Origin: a virus
Length of the DNA: 22,792 bases
Direction: 5' to 3' (one strand)
IMG/VR virus record: IMGVR_UViG_3300042475_000501
Coordinates: 1-22,792 of that record
Shown: positions 13,150 to 19,908 of the stretch, piece by piece
Layout of the letters: each line of letters opens with the position of its first letter
How positions within the stretch are numbered: the first letter of the stretch is position 1
Notes under the pieces: model-generated
What the model saw: only the letters and a program-made list of their open reading frames with translations
Databases searched by the model: none
What the model was told of the DNA's origin: nothing
Program-made: the position numbers and the translations under genes

Positions 13150-13496
13150 TAAGCAATCCTGTTCACATAACCTGTAAGAGTAACTACGTTAGCAGTTGCA
13201 GCAAATGCCTTAACTACAAGTGAGTTTGTTAGTAAGAGTCCAGGAGATACAAGAACTAATCCTGTACCTTCAGCGCCAATGTTAATCTCAATGTTGCCAT
13301 CTGGAGCAGCAGCCTCTCCCCATTCAAGGGTAAGTTTTACTACTGATGCTGATGAGTTATGTGCGTATAACCAAATCTCATCAAGGGCTGTTGCGTGTGC
13401 TGTATGAATAGTTGTTCCTGCTGTAGCGGTTTGAACAACCTTGATGGCTTTACCATCTGTTGAACCACTAAGTTTTAGTTTTGTAAATGTTGCCAT
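13149..13496 (-). CDS. Small beta-rich virion protein (115 aa)
   Basis: This 115-aa protein starts MATFTKLKLSGSTDGKAIKV and continues with alternating hydrophobic strands (VVKLTLEWGEAA, GLVLVSPGLLLTNSLVVKAF) and a final VVTLTGYVNRIA. The likely fold is a small beta sandwich. I recall similar proteins in actinophage and marine phage structural regions without a firm function. It follows the 760-aa fibre with RBS-like GGAAAA and ends in a TAATG overlap with the adhesin, so it may link the two. Confidence 0.65.
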   Translation of the reverse strand: MATFTKLKLSGSTDGKAIKVVQTATAGTTIHTAHATALDEIWLYAHNSSASVVKLTLEWGEAAAPDGNIEINIGAEGTGLVLVSPGLLLTNSLVVKAFAATANVVTLTGYVNRIA

Positions 13497-13506
13497 TGTA
13501 TTTTCC

Positions 13507-15789
13507 TTATCCGAATATTTGTGCGGCTAGTATTGGTTGGTCATCGTCTGCTGGTGGTACTGTTACTGTTCCCCAAGACGCTGAAGAACCATCGGTTGTT
13601 AAGTACTTTCCTGAGTTACCAGTTTGGCTAGGTAGAGCATCTACGGATGCCCACTCAAGTCCTGTTGCAGTTGCTGAGTTAGCCTTTAGGTAATATCCAT
13701 TAGTACCAACAGTTAGTTTGCCAGGTGTATCTGCAGCAGTTGCTACTAGTATATCTCCCTTAGCATCAAAGAGTGCTTTGTCAATAGCAGTCGCTAAGTC
13801 AAAGGCTGTAAAGGTAATAATCTCTAATATATCTCCAGCAGTTAGTGCAGCCAAAGATGCAATGCTTGTTCCGTTAGATGCTGTGTAATCTGTACCACGA
13901 ACTAATAGAACACCATTTAGATATACTTGCTCTTTGCCAGCGATATAGGAAAGTGTTATGCCATTGTCGTCAAGACCAGACTCAGATGTTTCTCCGCCAG
14001 CAGCGGTATACTTATAACGGAAGATTGCTGCAGTTGAGGATATTGAACCCCAAGCAGAACCATTCCAGGCAAACATAGTATCGGTTACTGAGTTCCAATA
14101 TAAAGCACCTTCAATTAATGCATCACCATCATTGTCTACAGATGGAGCAGATGACTTAGCACCTAGGTATCTATCATCAAAGTTATCATAAGTTGTGGCA
14201 GCAGCAGCAGCGGAGGCTGCAGCAGCAGTAGCAGAACCAGCAACCGTGTCTACGTAGACCTTAGTTGCAGCGTCAGCATTGCTCGTAGGAGTTCCTAGTC
14301 CAGTTACTTTAAAGTTATTGGCATCTAGGTTACCTAGTAATTGACCAGTAGTTCTATTTAGATATGTACCTGAAAGGCTAATAGCACCAGTGTTACCATC
14401 AACAGATAGAACTGCATCTGTCGGGGTTAATAGTTCTTGCCAGTTACCTAATGTGGTAGCAGGAGATGCTGTAAGGATAAATGATTTGTTAACATCTGTA
14501 CGAACTGCAACATCACCAACCTGTGCGGTAAGTGCAAGCATTGCAGCCTGTGAAACAACTACTGATGTTTCGGTAATTGCTAATGCAGGTAATTGATTAG
14601 TAGGAATTAATCCAGAACCATCTAGAGATGCGATACCACTTACTGCACCCTTTTGAGTTGTAATGTAATTAAGAGTTACTGCATCTTGAGCATTAGTTGG
14701 GTCAGCAAGTCCTGTAATCTTCTGAGCATTTAATGGTACGGCAGCAGTAGGCGCAGCCATCTGGTCTAAACGAGATGTACGTACCTGTGTATCAAAGTCT
14801 GAGATAGTTGAGGCTGTCTGTGTACCTGTATGGTTAGCACGGGCTAGTGGGTCAGTTGCTAACTTGCTAAGTGCAATAGCAGCACTAGCATTAATATCAG
14901 CATTGACGATAGTTCCATCTACTAAGTCAGCAGAAGTAATAGAACTGTTAAGGCTTAATTTACCATAAGTAATACCAGCAGATGCATTAACATCTGCGTT
15001 AACAATTGTGCCAGTACCAATAGAGGTAACTAGGTTGACTGCGCCAGTACCATCAAAGGATACGGCTGATGCTTCTACATCTCCAGTTAGTTGGAAGTTA
15101 CGGGCTGTCTGTAAAGCAGTTGCAGTAGCAGCATTACCTGTTGCACTACCTGCAGTACCAGATACGTTACCTGTTACGTTACCTGTTAAGTTAGCAGTAA
15201 TAGTACCTGCAGAAAAGTTACCTGAGGCATCACGGGCTACGATAGCCGAGTTAGTATTGGCAGATGTAGCAGTAGTAGCAGAGTTAGATACCTTGCTAGC
15301 AGTTGAGATAGTGGCTAATTTAGTATCTGCAATAGCAGCACTTGCGTTGATGTCAGCATTAACAATGGTACCATCAAGAATCATACCGCTTGTTACTGTG
15401 CCTGTATCTGTAGTCTTGACTAGGTTAGCAAGAGTAATTCCGTGTGCGGTTGTAGTATTTCTAATATGAGCATCAGCATCACGGAAGTCACGGCCAATAG
15501 CCATGTGACGAACCGCAGCACCAGCAGAGTGGGCTATAGCACTAGAAGAGTCTACGTTTCTTTGAATAGTTAATGTGTTATTGCCAGGAGCACTAGGGCT
15601 AATAACCTCTACAATTTCTTCAAGCGCTGTATCTGGATCAATAACCACTACAAATGTTTCACCAACGGCAGGTGTAATTGAAGCAAGAAGACCAGAGGCG
15701 TTGACTACTGTCATTGTAGAAGCACTATTATTAAGTGCTGCTGCTAATGTAGTTTCTTGTGATATGGATGAATATAGTCTAGTTGACAT
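13507..15789 (-). CDS. Repeat-rich tail fibre protein
   Basis: This is a 760-aa fibre. Residues about 10-95 form a beta module ending VDSSSAIAHSAGAAVRH that resembles a module in the adjacent adaptor candidate. Then DADAHIRNTTTAHGI leads into a long Ser/Thr/Ala shaft with three copies of GTIVNADxNASAxI (around residues 139, 260 and 297). Two typical fibre repeats (AQKITGLADPTNAQDAV and NFKVTGLGTPTSNADAA) follow. Next comes a short Ala-rich helix (ATAAAASAAAAATTYDNF) and a C-terminal module with LYWNSVTDTMFAWNGSAW. A final beta segment follows and may trimerise. It starts in a TAATG overlap with the adaptor candidate gene. It should project from the particle and carry receptor-recognising partners. 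Confidence 0.85.
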   Translation of the reverse strand: MSTRLYSSISQETTLAAALNNSASTMTVVNASGLLASITPAVGETFVVVIDPDTALEEIVEVISPSAPGNNTLTIQRNVDSSSAIAHSAGAAVRHMAIGRDFRDADAHIRNTTTAHGITLANLVKTTDTGTVTSGMILDGTIVNADINASAAIADTKLATISTASKVSNSATTATSANTNSAIVARDASGNFSAGTITANLTGNVTGNVSGTAGSATGNAATATALQTARNFQLTGDVEASAVSFDGTGAVNLVTSIGTGTIVNADVNASAGITYGKLSLNSSITSADLVDGTIVNADINASAAIALSKLATDPLARANHTGTQTASTISDFDTQVRTSRLDQMAAPTAAVPLNAQKITGLADPTNAQDAVTLNYITTQKGAVSGIASLDGSGLIPTNQLPALAITETSVVVSQAAMLALTAQVGDVAVRTDVNKSFILTASPATTLGNWQELLTPTDAVLSVDGNTGAISLSGTYLNRTTGQLLGNLDANNFKVTGLGTPTSNADAATKVYVDTVAGSATAAAASAAAAATTYDNFDDRYLGAKSSAPSVDNDGDALIEGALYWNSVTDTMFAWNGSAWGSISSTAAIFRYKYTAAGGETSESGLDDNGITLSYIAGKEQVYLNGVLLVRGTDYTASNGTSIASLAALTAGDILEIITFTAFDLATAIDKALFDAKGDILVATAADTPGKLTVGTNGYYLKANSATATGLEWASVDALPSQTGNSGKYLTTDGSSASWGTVTVPPADDDQPILAAQIFG
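14873..15375. repeat. Three imperfect repeats inside the fibre gene
   Basis: Copies at about 14873-14921, 14970-15015 and 15330-15375 each encode GTIVNADxNASAxI. The DNA copies diverge mainly at third codon positions while the protein is kept, so selection acts on the protein repeat. This suggests old duplications and not recent recombination. Confidence 0.6.
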
Positions 15790-16694
15790 TAGTACCTCGT
15801 ATAGTGGATTTTAGTTGGGTAGACATCTCGGAGTTTTTCTGACTCTTCTGTTAATCTTTGTTGGAACAGAGCGAGTAAGAATCTAGCGGTTGAAGCACCA
15901 GAACCATATTGGATCTTGGTATCTGTTTGATCTGCCTCAGCAGAGGTGTAAGTTAATCTGCCTGGATCAATGAATGATGCTAGGCGATAAGCAGCACCGT
16001 ACAGGATTACATCTTTGCAAGATGAAGGTAATCCAGTCACAGTTTCAAAAACTGCATTGGATGCAGACGCAGTTAATGGAGTTGGCTTCTTAGTATAGAA
16101 TATTTGAATTGTACGGCCAGGTGTTATTGCATCGTATACAGACATGCTTTGTCCTGTTGTAAATACTGTGGTATTTGCCATTGGGTCTTGACGCCATGAC
16201 TTAACAGGTAACCACTCATTAGAGGGACCAGTCACTGACCAAGTTACTGACAGAATAGTCTCTACATCGGCAGGTACTTGGTAGGAAGTTTTAGTGGCTA
16301 CTAATGTAAATGTAGTGCTTCCCACAGCAAATAATTTAGGAAAGACTGCATCAATAGTATCGTTGATAGCCTTCTTTACAACTGATTTAGGAAACGACGG
16401 CGCAACAGTAACTTTCGTGTCAGCAGTATGAGCAGCAGCAGTAGTACCATTGTAACCACGGCCATACGGAGGAACTGTCGCAGTACTCGAAACACGGTCA
16501 TAAGTATCAATCCAAATCAATTCGTCATTTATCTCAATTAAACCTTTGCCAATGTTAGAAACACTTGCGAGGTTAAGCGTTGTACTCGATGTAGTAATAT
16601 TACCAGTTAGGTGAGTGGTTCTATCTTGACGTAATGTATAACCTGATAGGTTAAGTAATACGTCATCTACAAGATCGGCATAGGTAGTTGTCAT
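15789..16694 (-). CDS. Head-tail adaptor candidate
   Basis: This 301-aa protein begins MTTTYADLVDDVLLNLSGYT, a helical start common in phage adaptor/connector proteins. A beta module follows (about residues 28-105: TTHLTGNITTSSTTLNLASV..GRGYNGTTAAAHTADTKV). Then come KSVVKKAINDTIDAVFPKLF, strands, and a C-terminal helical part with DVILYGAAYRLASFIDPGR and LFQQRLTEESEKLRDVYP. This outline recalls the adaptor proteins that sit under the portal in podoviruses. It is the only protein of suitable size between the capsid genes and the fibre. Both junctions are TAATG. Confidence 0.6.
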   Translation of the reverse strand: MTTTYADLVDDVLLNLSGYTLRQDRTTHLTGNITTSSTTLNLASVSNIGKGLIEINDELIWIDTYDRVSSTATVPPYGRGYNGTTAAAHTADTKVTVAPSFPKSVVKKAINDTIDAVFPKLFAVGSTTFTLVATKTSYQVPADVETILSVTWSVTGPSNEWLPVKSWRQDPMANTTVFTTGQSMSVYDAITPGRTIQIFYTKKPTPLTASASNAVFETVTGLPSSCKDVILYGAAYRLASFIDPGRLTYTSAEADQTDTKIQYGSGASTARFLLALFQQRLTEESEKLRDVYPTKIHYTRY

Positions 16695-16966
16695 TAAGAG
16701 GATATCCTTCTAAGGGCTTCTGTTGCTTCTAAGTCACTTGTTGAAGCAAGTAAATTACAAACACCATTGATGTCTAAAAATGTTATTGGATTTGTCTTGC
16801 CAGCCTTACGATTTAGGGCACCCTGTAAACTTTCACCAGTTGTACCTGACCATACGTTGGCTGCTTCTTGATCGCCTCTCCATGCTAAAATAGCAGGATA
16901 AGTGCCACCATTAGCAAGACGATTTAGTTCAGCGCTAAATGTAGAACCTAGAGTTCCAATTGCCAT
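16694..16966 (-). CDS. Conserved small phage structural-region protein (90 aa)
   Basis: This 90-aa protein reads GTLGSTFSAELNRLANGGTY in its N-terminal part, then RGDQEAANVWSGTT, ALNRKAGKT and LDINGVCNLLAST. The pattern is helical with a few polar turns. I recall similar proteins in actinophage structural clusters, without a known role. It lies upstream of the adaptor candidate with a TAATG overlap and could be a minor head-completion or connector protein. Confidence 0.6.
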   Translation of the reverse strand: MAIGTLGSTFSAELNRLANGGTYPAILAWRGDQEAANVWSGTTGESLQGALNRKAGKTNPITFLDINGVCNLLASTSDLEATEALRRISS

Positions 16967-16974
16967 TGTATTCC

Positions 16975-17424
16975 TTACTTACCACGTAGGGCTGGGATTA
17001 GTCCCTTTTTCTTAAATGTTTCTCTGAACTTCTTTGCCTCAGGAGATTTCAATACTCCAGCGACTCCAGATTTCTTAAAACTTGTATCTTTCTTAGCCTT
17101 AGGCTTTGAAGCACTAGGAGCATTGTACTTGAAGTTAGATGAAGTAGCCTTCATAACTCCTTGACCACGTTCTCCAGCACGGAACTCATTTGCTCTAACA
17201 TTCTTAGTGCTAGGGTTTCCTGCACCATATGTAAAGTTAGAACTTGTACGTGTGTTAGCAGGTCCTTTGAATACTACGCCAGTAGGCTTGTAAGTCTTAT
17301 TTTGTGCACTACGGCTTGTGTAATTAGTTCTAGACTTTTTCATAGCCCTAATGTCGCTTTCAAGTATAGCCGCTTGAACACGCATAATTGCTCTGTCAAC
17401 GTCTAAATCAGATGCTTCTTTCAT
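16975..17424 (-). CDS. Basic low-complexity virion-region protein (149 aa)
   Basis: This 149-aa protein has an N-terminal helix (DLDVDRAIMRVQAAILESDI) and then a long, disordered-looking, strongly basic region rich in Ser, Asn, Lys, Thr and Gly. It contains two similar segments: SSNFTYGAGNPS and SSNFKYNAPSAS. The end is basic (AKKFRETFKKKGLIPALRGK). I do not recognise the family. The charge would suit a packaged, DNA-contacting internal protein, and the duplicated SSNF-Y segments may be binding motifs. Confidence 0.6.
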   Translation of the reverse strand: MKEASDLDVDRAIMRVQAAILESDIRAMKKSRTNYTSRSAQNKTYKPTGVVFKGPANTRTSSNFTYGAGNPSTKNVRANEFRAGERGQGVMKATSSNFKYNAPSASKPKAKKDTSFKKSGVAGVLKSPEAKKFRETFKKKGLIPALRGK

Positions 17425-17435
17425 TGTTTTCCTCG

Positions 17436-17600
17436 CTATTTCTTTTTAGTGGATTTTCTTGCTACTGCAGCATTATCTACAAGATTAGGGTAAGGTCTAC
17501 CTGCGGCCTTTGCCCTTGCTTTAGCAGCGCTTTTTTGGGCTGGTGTTAATGTCTTAGAAGTTTTTTTAGGGTTCTTCTTATCCCAAAATTGTTTTTTCAT
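17436..17600 (-). CDS. Small basic phage protein (54 aa)
   Basis: Starting at 17600 (ATGA overlap with the previous stop at 17597) the product is 54 aa; an ATG at 17606 adds two residues and is equally possible. The sequence MKKQFWDKKNPKKTSKTLTP, then AKARAKAAGRPYPNLVDNAA and a KSTKKK end, is strongly basic. I remember the AKAAGRPYPNLVDN segment in small phage proteins of capsid regions, without known function. It is one of at least six short basic proteins clustered here. Confidence 0.6.
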   Translation of the reverse strand: MKKQFWDKKNPKKTSKTLTPAQKSAAKARAKAAGRPYPNLVDNAAVARKSTKKK

Positions 17601-17875
17601 CGGCATGTACAATCCCAAGCCCGTAAGGACTTGTTTATTCTAGAGTTTGGATTATTCGCAGTTTTAGCAGAAGTCAGTTTGGACTTCATACCACACATAC
17701 GACTGCAAAAAGATTTACGTCTTGCTGCAGATTTAGGTGATCTCTTAGCCTCAGCCCTTTTAACAGGAGGCTTCAGGTTCATGCCCTGTGCCTTAGCAGA
17801 AGCCCTTCCTCTGGCGTTTAAACCGCCTTTAGGATTCTTTCCCGCTTTCCTCTGCCACGCTGGTGTCGTTGCCAT
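17597..17875 (-). CDS. DUF6321-like small basic phage protein
   Basis: With the ATG at 17875 the product is 92 aa and begins MATTPAWQRKAGKNPKGGLN. It continues ARGRASAKAQGMNLKPPVK, RRKSFCSRMCGMKSKL and NNPNSRINKSLRAW, a highly recognisable block order that I associate with DUF6321-type proteins widespread in aquatic phages. The frame extends upstream to 17917, but that part lies within the glycosyltransferase gene and does not match the family start. Four cysteines (FCSRMC and the DCTC end) may bind metal. Function is unknown. Confidence 0.7.
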   Translation of the reverse strand: MATTPAWQRKAGKNPKGGLNARGRASAKAQGMNLKPPVKRAEAKRSPKSAARRKSFCSRMCGMKSKLTSAKTANNPNSRINKSLRAWDCTCR

Positions 17876-18560
17876 TTTTCTTACTCCCAAATATTGCGTT
17901 ATAGTAATGAACATCAAATGAGAATCTCTTCATATGCGGAGCCAAGGCTCCTGTATGGCACCATAGTGGAATCTTTACTTGGTGACATATAGCAAAGAAG
18001 TAAATATCTTCTCCTACGAAACTATCAGCCTTGCCCTGTTCGGCAAATAAGCGAATGTCTCCCTTATCATCTCTAATCTTTTTAACAACACTTCTGTGCA
18101 TTAAGATTAATCCCATACCCGCTGCATCAACTTGAATTAGTTGATCCTTTGGCATAGGGTGAATTCTCTTAGAAAATACTCTGCCATCTTCATTTGCAAA
18201 CTTGAAGATAGTAGGCATTGGAATCATAAGAGGTTCCTCAGGATTATCTGAGGTAAAATAAACTCCAGTAATCATAGGCTTGGACCATTTGTCCTTAACA
18301 TTCCAAAGTTTCATAAATATCTCTGGATTAATTACTACATCTGAATCTACCCACAGTAGCCACTCTGATTTATTAGAGTCATACCAATGGTTTATTAACC
18401 GATCACGCTGTCTAGCGATCTGATTACCACCACTACGGATGGTTGATTCAAACTTAATACCTGATTGAAGTAACACATCGGTTACCCCAAGCATAAACAT
18501 TCCGTCTACGTTGCCGTTGTCACACCAGGCTAGAGATACGGTTTCCTGTTTTTGTTTCAT
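17829..18560 (-). CDS. GT-A fold glycosyltransferase in the head-gene cluster
   Basis: This 243-aa protein has GT-A features: an N-terminal substrate-binding strand (ETVSLAWCDNGNVDG), a GGNQIARQRDRLI helix, the metal-binding DxD motif in WLLWVDSDVVI (D72, D74), AAGMGLILMHR in mid-protein and the later FVGEDIYF acidic motif. No membrane segment is present. It would transfer a sugar from a nucleotide-sugar donor to an acceptor. Its place among capsid-proximal genes suggests a virion protein or the host surface as acceptor instead of DNA, which is inference. RBS GGGGAA precedes the ATG. It overlaps the 56-aa gene by 41 bases and the next gene by 47. Confidence 0.8.
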   Translation of the reverse strand: MKQKQETVSLAWCDNGNVDGMFMLGVTDVLLQSGIKFESTIRSGGNQIARQRDRLINHWYDSNKSEWLLWVDSDVVINPEIFMKLWNVKDKWSKPMITGVYFTSDNPEEPLMIPMPTIFKFANEDGRVFSKRIHPMPKDQLIQVDAAGMGLILMHRSVVKKIRDDKGDIRLFAEQGKADSFVGEDIYFFAICHQVKIPLWCHTGALAPHMKRFSFDVHYYNAIFGSKKNGNDTSVAEESGKES

Positions 18561-18690
18561 TTATTATTTCCCCTGTTTTCATGTCCTTACGAAGTTTGAC
18601 GCTTCCGTCTTTTCGCATAATAATAATCATACCATCCTTGATTAGAGACTTGTTAAATCCATCATGTCTCTTACGCTGTCCCGATGACAT
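18520..18690 (-). CDS. 56-aa basic protein
   Basis: This short gene reads MSSGQRKRHDGFNKSLIKDG, continues MIIIMRKDGSVKLRKDM, and ends NETKTGNRISSLV. It begins with a TAATG overlap on the 112-aa gene and runs 41 bases into the glycosyltransferase gene in another frame. The hydrophobic MIIIM strand followed by a basic KDGSVKLRKD turn suggests a two-stranded beta hairpin. I do not recognise it. The exact coupling is the main evidence that it is made. Confidence 0.55.
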   Translation of the reverse strand: MSSGQRKRHDGFNKSLIKDGMIIIMRKDGSVKLRKDMKTGEIINETKTGNRISSLV

Positions 18691-19028
18691 TACTTTTTCT
18701 TAGGTGTCTTGTTAATGTACTTTCCACCCTTAAGTTGGTCAGAACGAGTACCTTTTTTACCTTTAGTAACTGCAGCACCAACTTCTTTTATTTGACGCTT
18801 TAGATTCCATCTAGCACGAGTATCATTATCTACAAGAGTCTGTAATTGTTTAGATCCAGGTTGAGCACCTTGACCTCTTTGGAAGCCAGCCTTTTGGTCA
18901 GTCCAGAAAGCAGTATTAACATCACGAACTTCTCTAGCAACTGTTCCTACACGACCTGCAATAGATGATAGGAAGTTTGGATTCTGACGTGACTTATCAC
19001 TACCAGATGAACGAGACATATTTGCCAT
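18690..19028 (-). CDS. Basic virion-region protein (112 aa)
   Basis: This 112-aa protein is highly basic (MSRSSGSDKSRQNPNFLSSI, AREVRDVNTAFWTDQKAGFQ, a long KGKKGTRSDQLKGG region and KTPKKK end). Most of it seems disordered with one helix. It lies in a chain of TAATG junctions with its neighbours. I do not recognise the family. Internal head protein or DNA-condensing protein is a composition-based guess. Confidence 0.6.
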   Translation of the reverse strand: MANMSRSSGSDKSRQNPNFLSSIAGRVGTVAREVRDVNTAFWTDQKAGFQRGQGAQPGSKQLQTLVDNDTRARWNLKRQIKEVGAAVTKGKKGTRSDQLKGGKYINKTPKKK

Positions 19029-19153
19029 TATTTTTTCTTTCTACGAGTTACAACTATTTTACCATTCTTTTCAGATACTTTCATACCTGCAGATTCGGTC
19101 TGTCTTTTAAGTTGATTATACTTTTGAGCAACAGTTAGTTTTGCCTTAGGCAT
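19028..19153 (-). CDS. 41-aa basic microprotein
   Basis: The product is MPKAKLTVAQKYNQLKRQTE, then SAGMKVSEKNGKIVV and TRRKKK. It looks like one helix followed by a short beta hairpin. Its start codon overlaps the stop of the preceding 44-aa gene, and its own stop overlaps the next start, both as TAATG. This supports translation by coupled reinitiation. No family is recognised. Confidence 0.55.
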   Translation of the reverse strand: MPKAKLTVAQKYNQLKRQTESAGMKVSEKNGKIVVTRRKKK

Positions 19154-19287
19154 TACTTCTTCTTACCCATTTTCTTCATAACAGCCTTCTTCATAACCAT
19201 TTTCTTGCCAGTCTTCTTAGCATCTTTTTTGGCCATGGCCATACCCTTAGCGGTGTATGCGTATTCTTTTTTTCCTACTTTTGGCAT
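19153..19287 (-). CDS. 44-aa lysine-rich microprotein
   Basis: The product starts MPKVGKKEYAYTAKGMAMAK and then consists of repeated Met/Lys patterns ending KKK; 17 of 44 residues are Lys and seven are Met. I recall MPKVGKK(x)YTAKGM starts in small proteins of aquatic phage capsid regions. It is flanked by TAATG junctions on both sides. The composition suits a nucleic-acid-binding or virion-packaged protein. Confidence 0.6.
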   Translation of the reverse strand: MPKVGKKEYAYTAKGMAMAKKDAKKTGKKMVMKKAVMKKMGKKK

Positions 19288-19562
19288 TAGATTATTCCTC
19301 TTCCTGGTTCATCGGCTTTGAATGCTTTGCCGAAGTGATTTGATGCAGCAACTGCTGCTTGGATATCTTTTAACTTTGTGGAAGCAGGTTGAATACCTTG
19401 TGCTCTCGCATTACGGTAAGCCTGTAGTTCCCCATCCCACTTCTTAGTTGACATCGAGGTGCGTGTAGAAGCCTCACCAGGACTCAATTGTAAAGCGGAA
19501 ATCTTGCAACCAAAACATCCTTCAACTTCTACTGGATGTGTTCTCTGTCTATGTAATGACAT
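19287..19562 (-). CDS. Conserved capsid-region protein (91 aa)
   Basis: This 91-aa protein begins MSLHRQRTHPVEVEGCFGCK followed by ISALQLSPGEA. The GCFGCK knuckle (two Cys) with upstream His might bind a metal. A helical part follows (WDGELQAYRNARAQG and LKDIQAAVAASNHFGKAF). I recall the HP(V)..GCFGCK lead in actinophage proteins beside the capsid gene, function unknown. The gene ends in a TAATG overlap with the Lys-rich microprotein. Confidence 0.65.
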   Translation of the reverse strand: MSLHRQRTHPVEVEGCFGCKISALQLSPGEASTRTSMSTKKWDGELQAYRNARAQGIQPASTKLKDIQAAVAASNHFGKAFKADEPGRGII

Positions 19563-19572
19563 ATATCCCCTG

Positions 19573-19839
19573 TTATACGGTTTCTGTTGTTACAGTATAC
19601 CCTGCTGCTTCTAATGACGCTTTTTCAGCAAGAGTAACTTCATACTTACTTCCACCTAGATAGTAGGCTTCTGCTGCATTTAGTTCATCAATGTAAGGAT
19701 ATCTAGCCTGACGATAAACGCCGTTCTCTTTAATAACACTTATGCCACGTCGTAACTTATATCTGATGTGTAACTTGTTATATCCCGCTGGACCCTCTTC
19801 AATATAAGGTGTCTCAAAGTAATACTTTGTTGTTGGCAT
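19573..19839 (-). CDS. Conserved capsid-region protein (88 aa)
   Basis: This 88-aa protein, MPTTKYYFETPYIEEGPAGY and onward, has an N-terminal beta part with LHIRYKLRRGISVIKENGVY and a C-terminal helix ending SLEAAGYTVTTE. It is the first gene after the major capsid protein, across a 69-base spacer containing a strong hairpin. The small size, beta content and position are compatible with a decoration or head-stabilising protein, but I cannot name a family. Confidence 0.65.
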   Translation of the reverse strand: MPTTKYYFETPYIEEGPAGYNKLHIRYKLRRGISVIKENGVYRQARYPYIDELNAAEAYYLGGSKYEVTLAEKASLEAAGYTVTTETV

Positions 19840-19861
19840 TTGTCTCCTTAAATAAGTTTAC

Positions 19862-19897
19862 AGATAGGGCTAAAGTTTCCCTTAGCCCCACCTATCT
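19862..19897 (-). terminator. Hairpin after the major capsid gene (attenuator or processing site)
   Basis: The minus strand can fold AGATAG-(GTGG)-GGCTAA around the 8-base loop GGGAAACT with TTAGCC-CTATCT: twelve pairs with a four-base bulge. It begins 12 bases after the capsid stop. No U-run follows, so it is a weak classical terminator and could instead reduce read-through or protect capsid mRNA. Confidence 0.5.
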
Positions 19898-19908
19898 AAT
19901 TACTTAGA

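Noticed and set aside
15008-15469. 153-aa plus-strand frame with Val/Ala/Leu bias
   Set aside because: Shadow of the Ser/Thr/Ala-rich fibre gene; composition follows from the opposite strand and there is no operon context.
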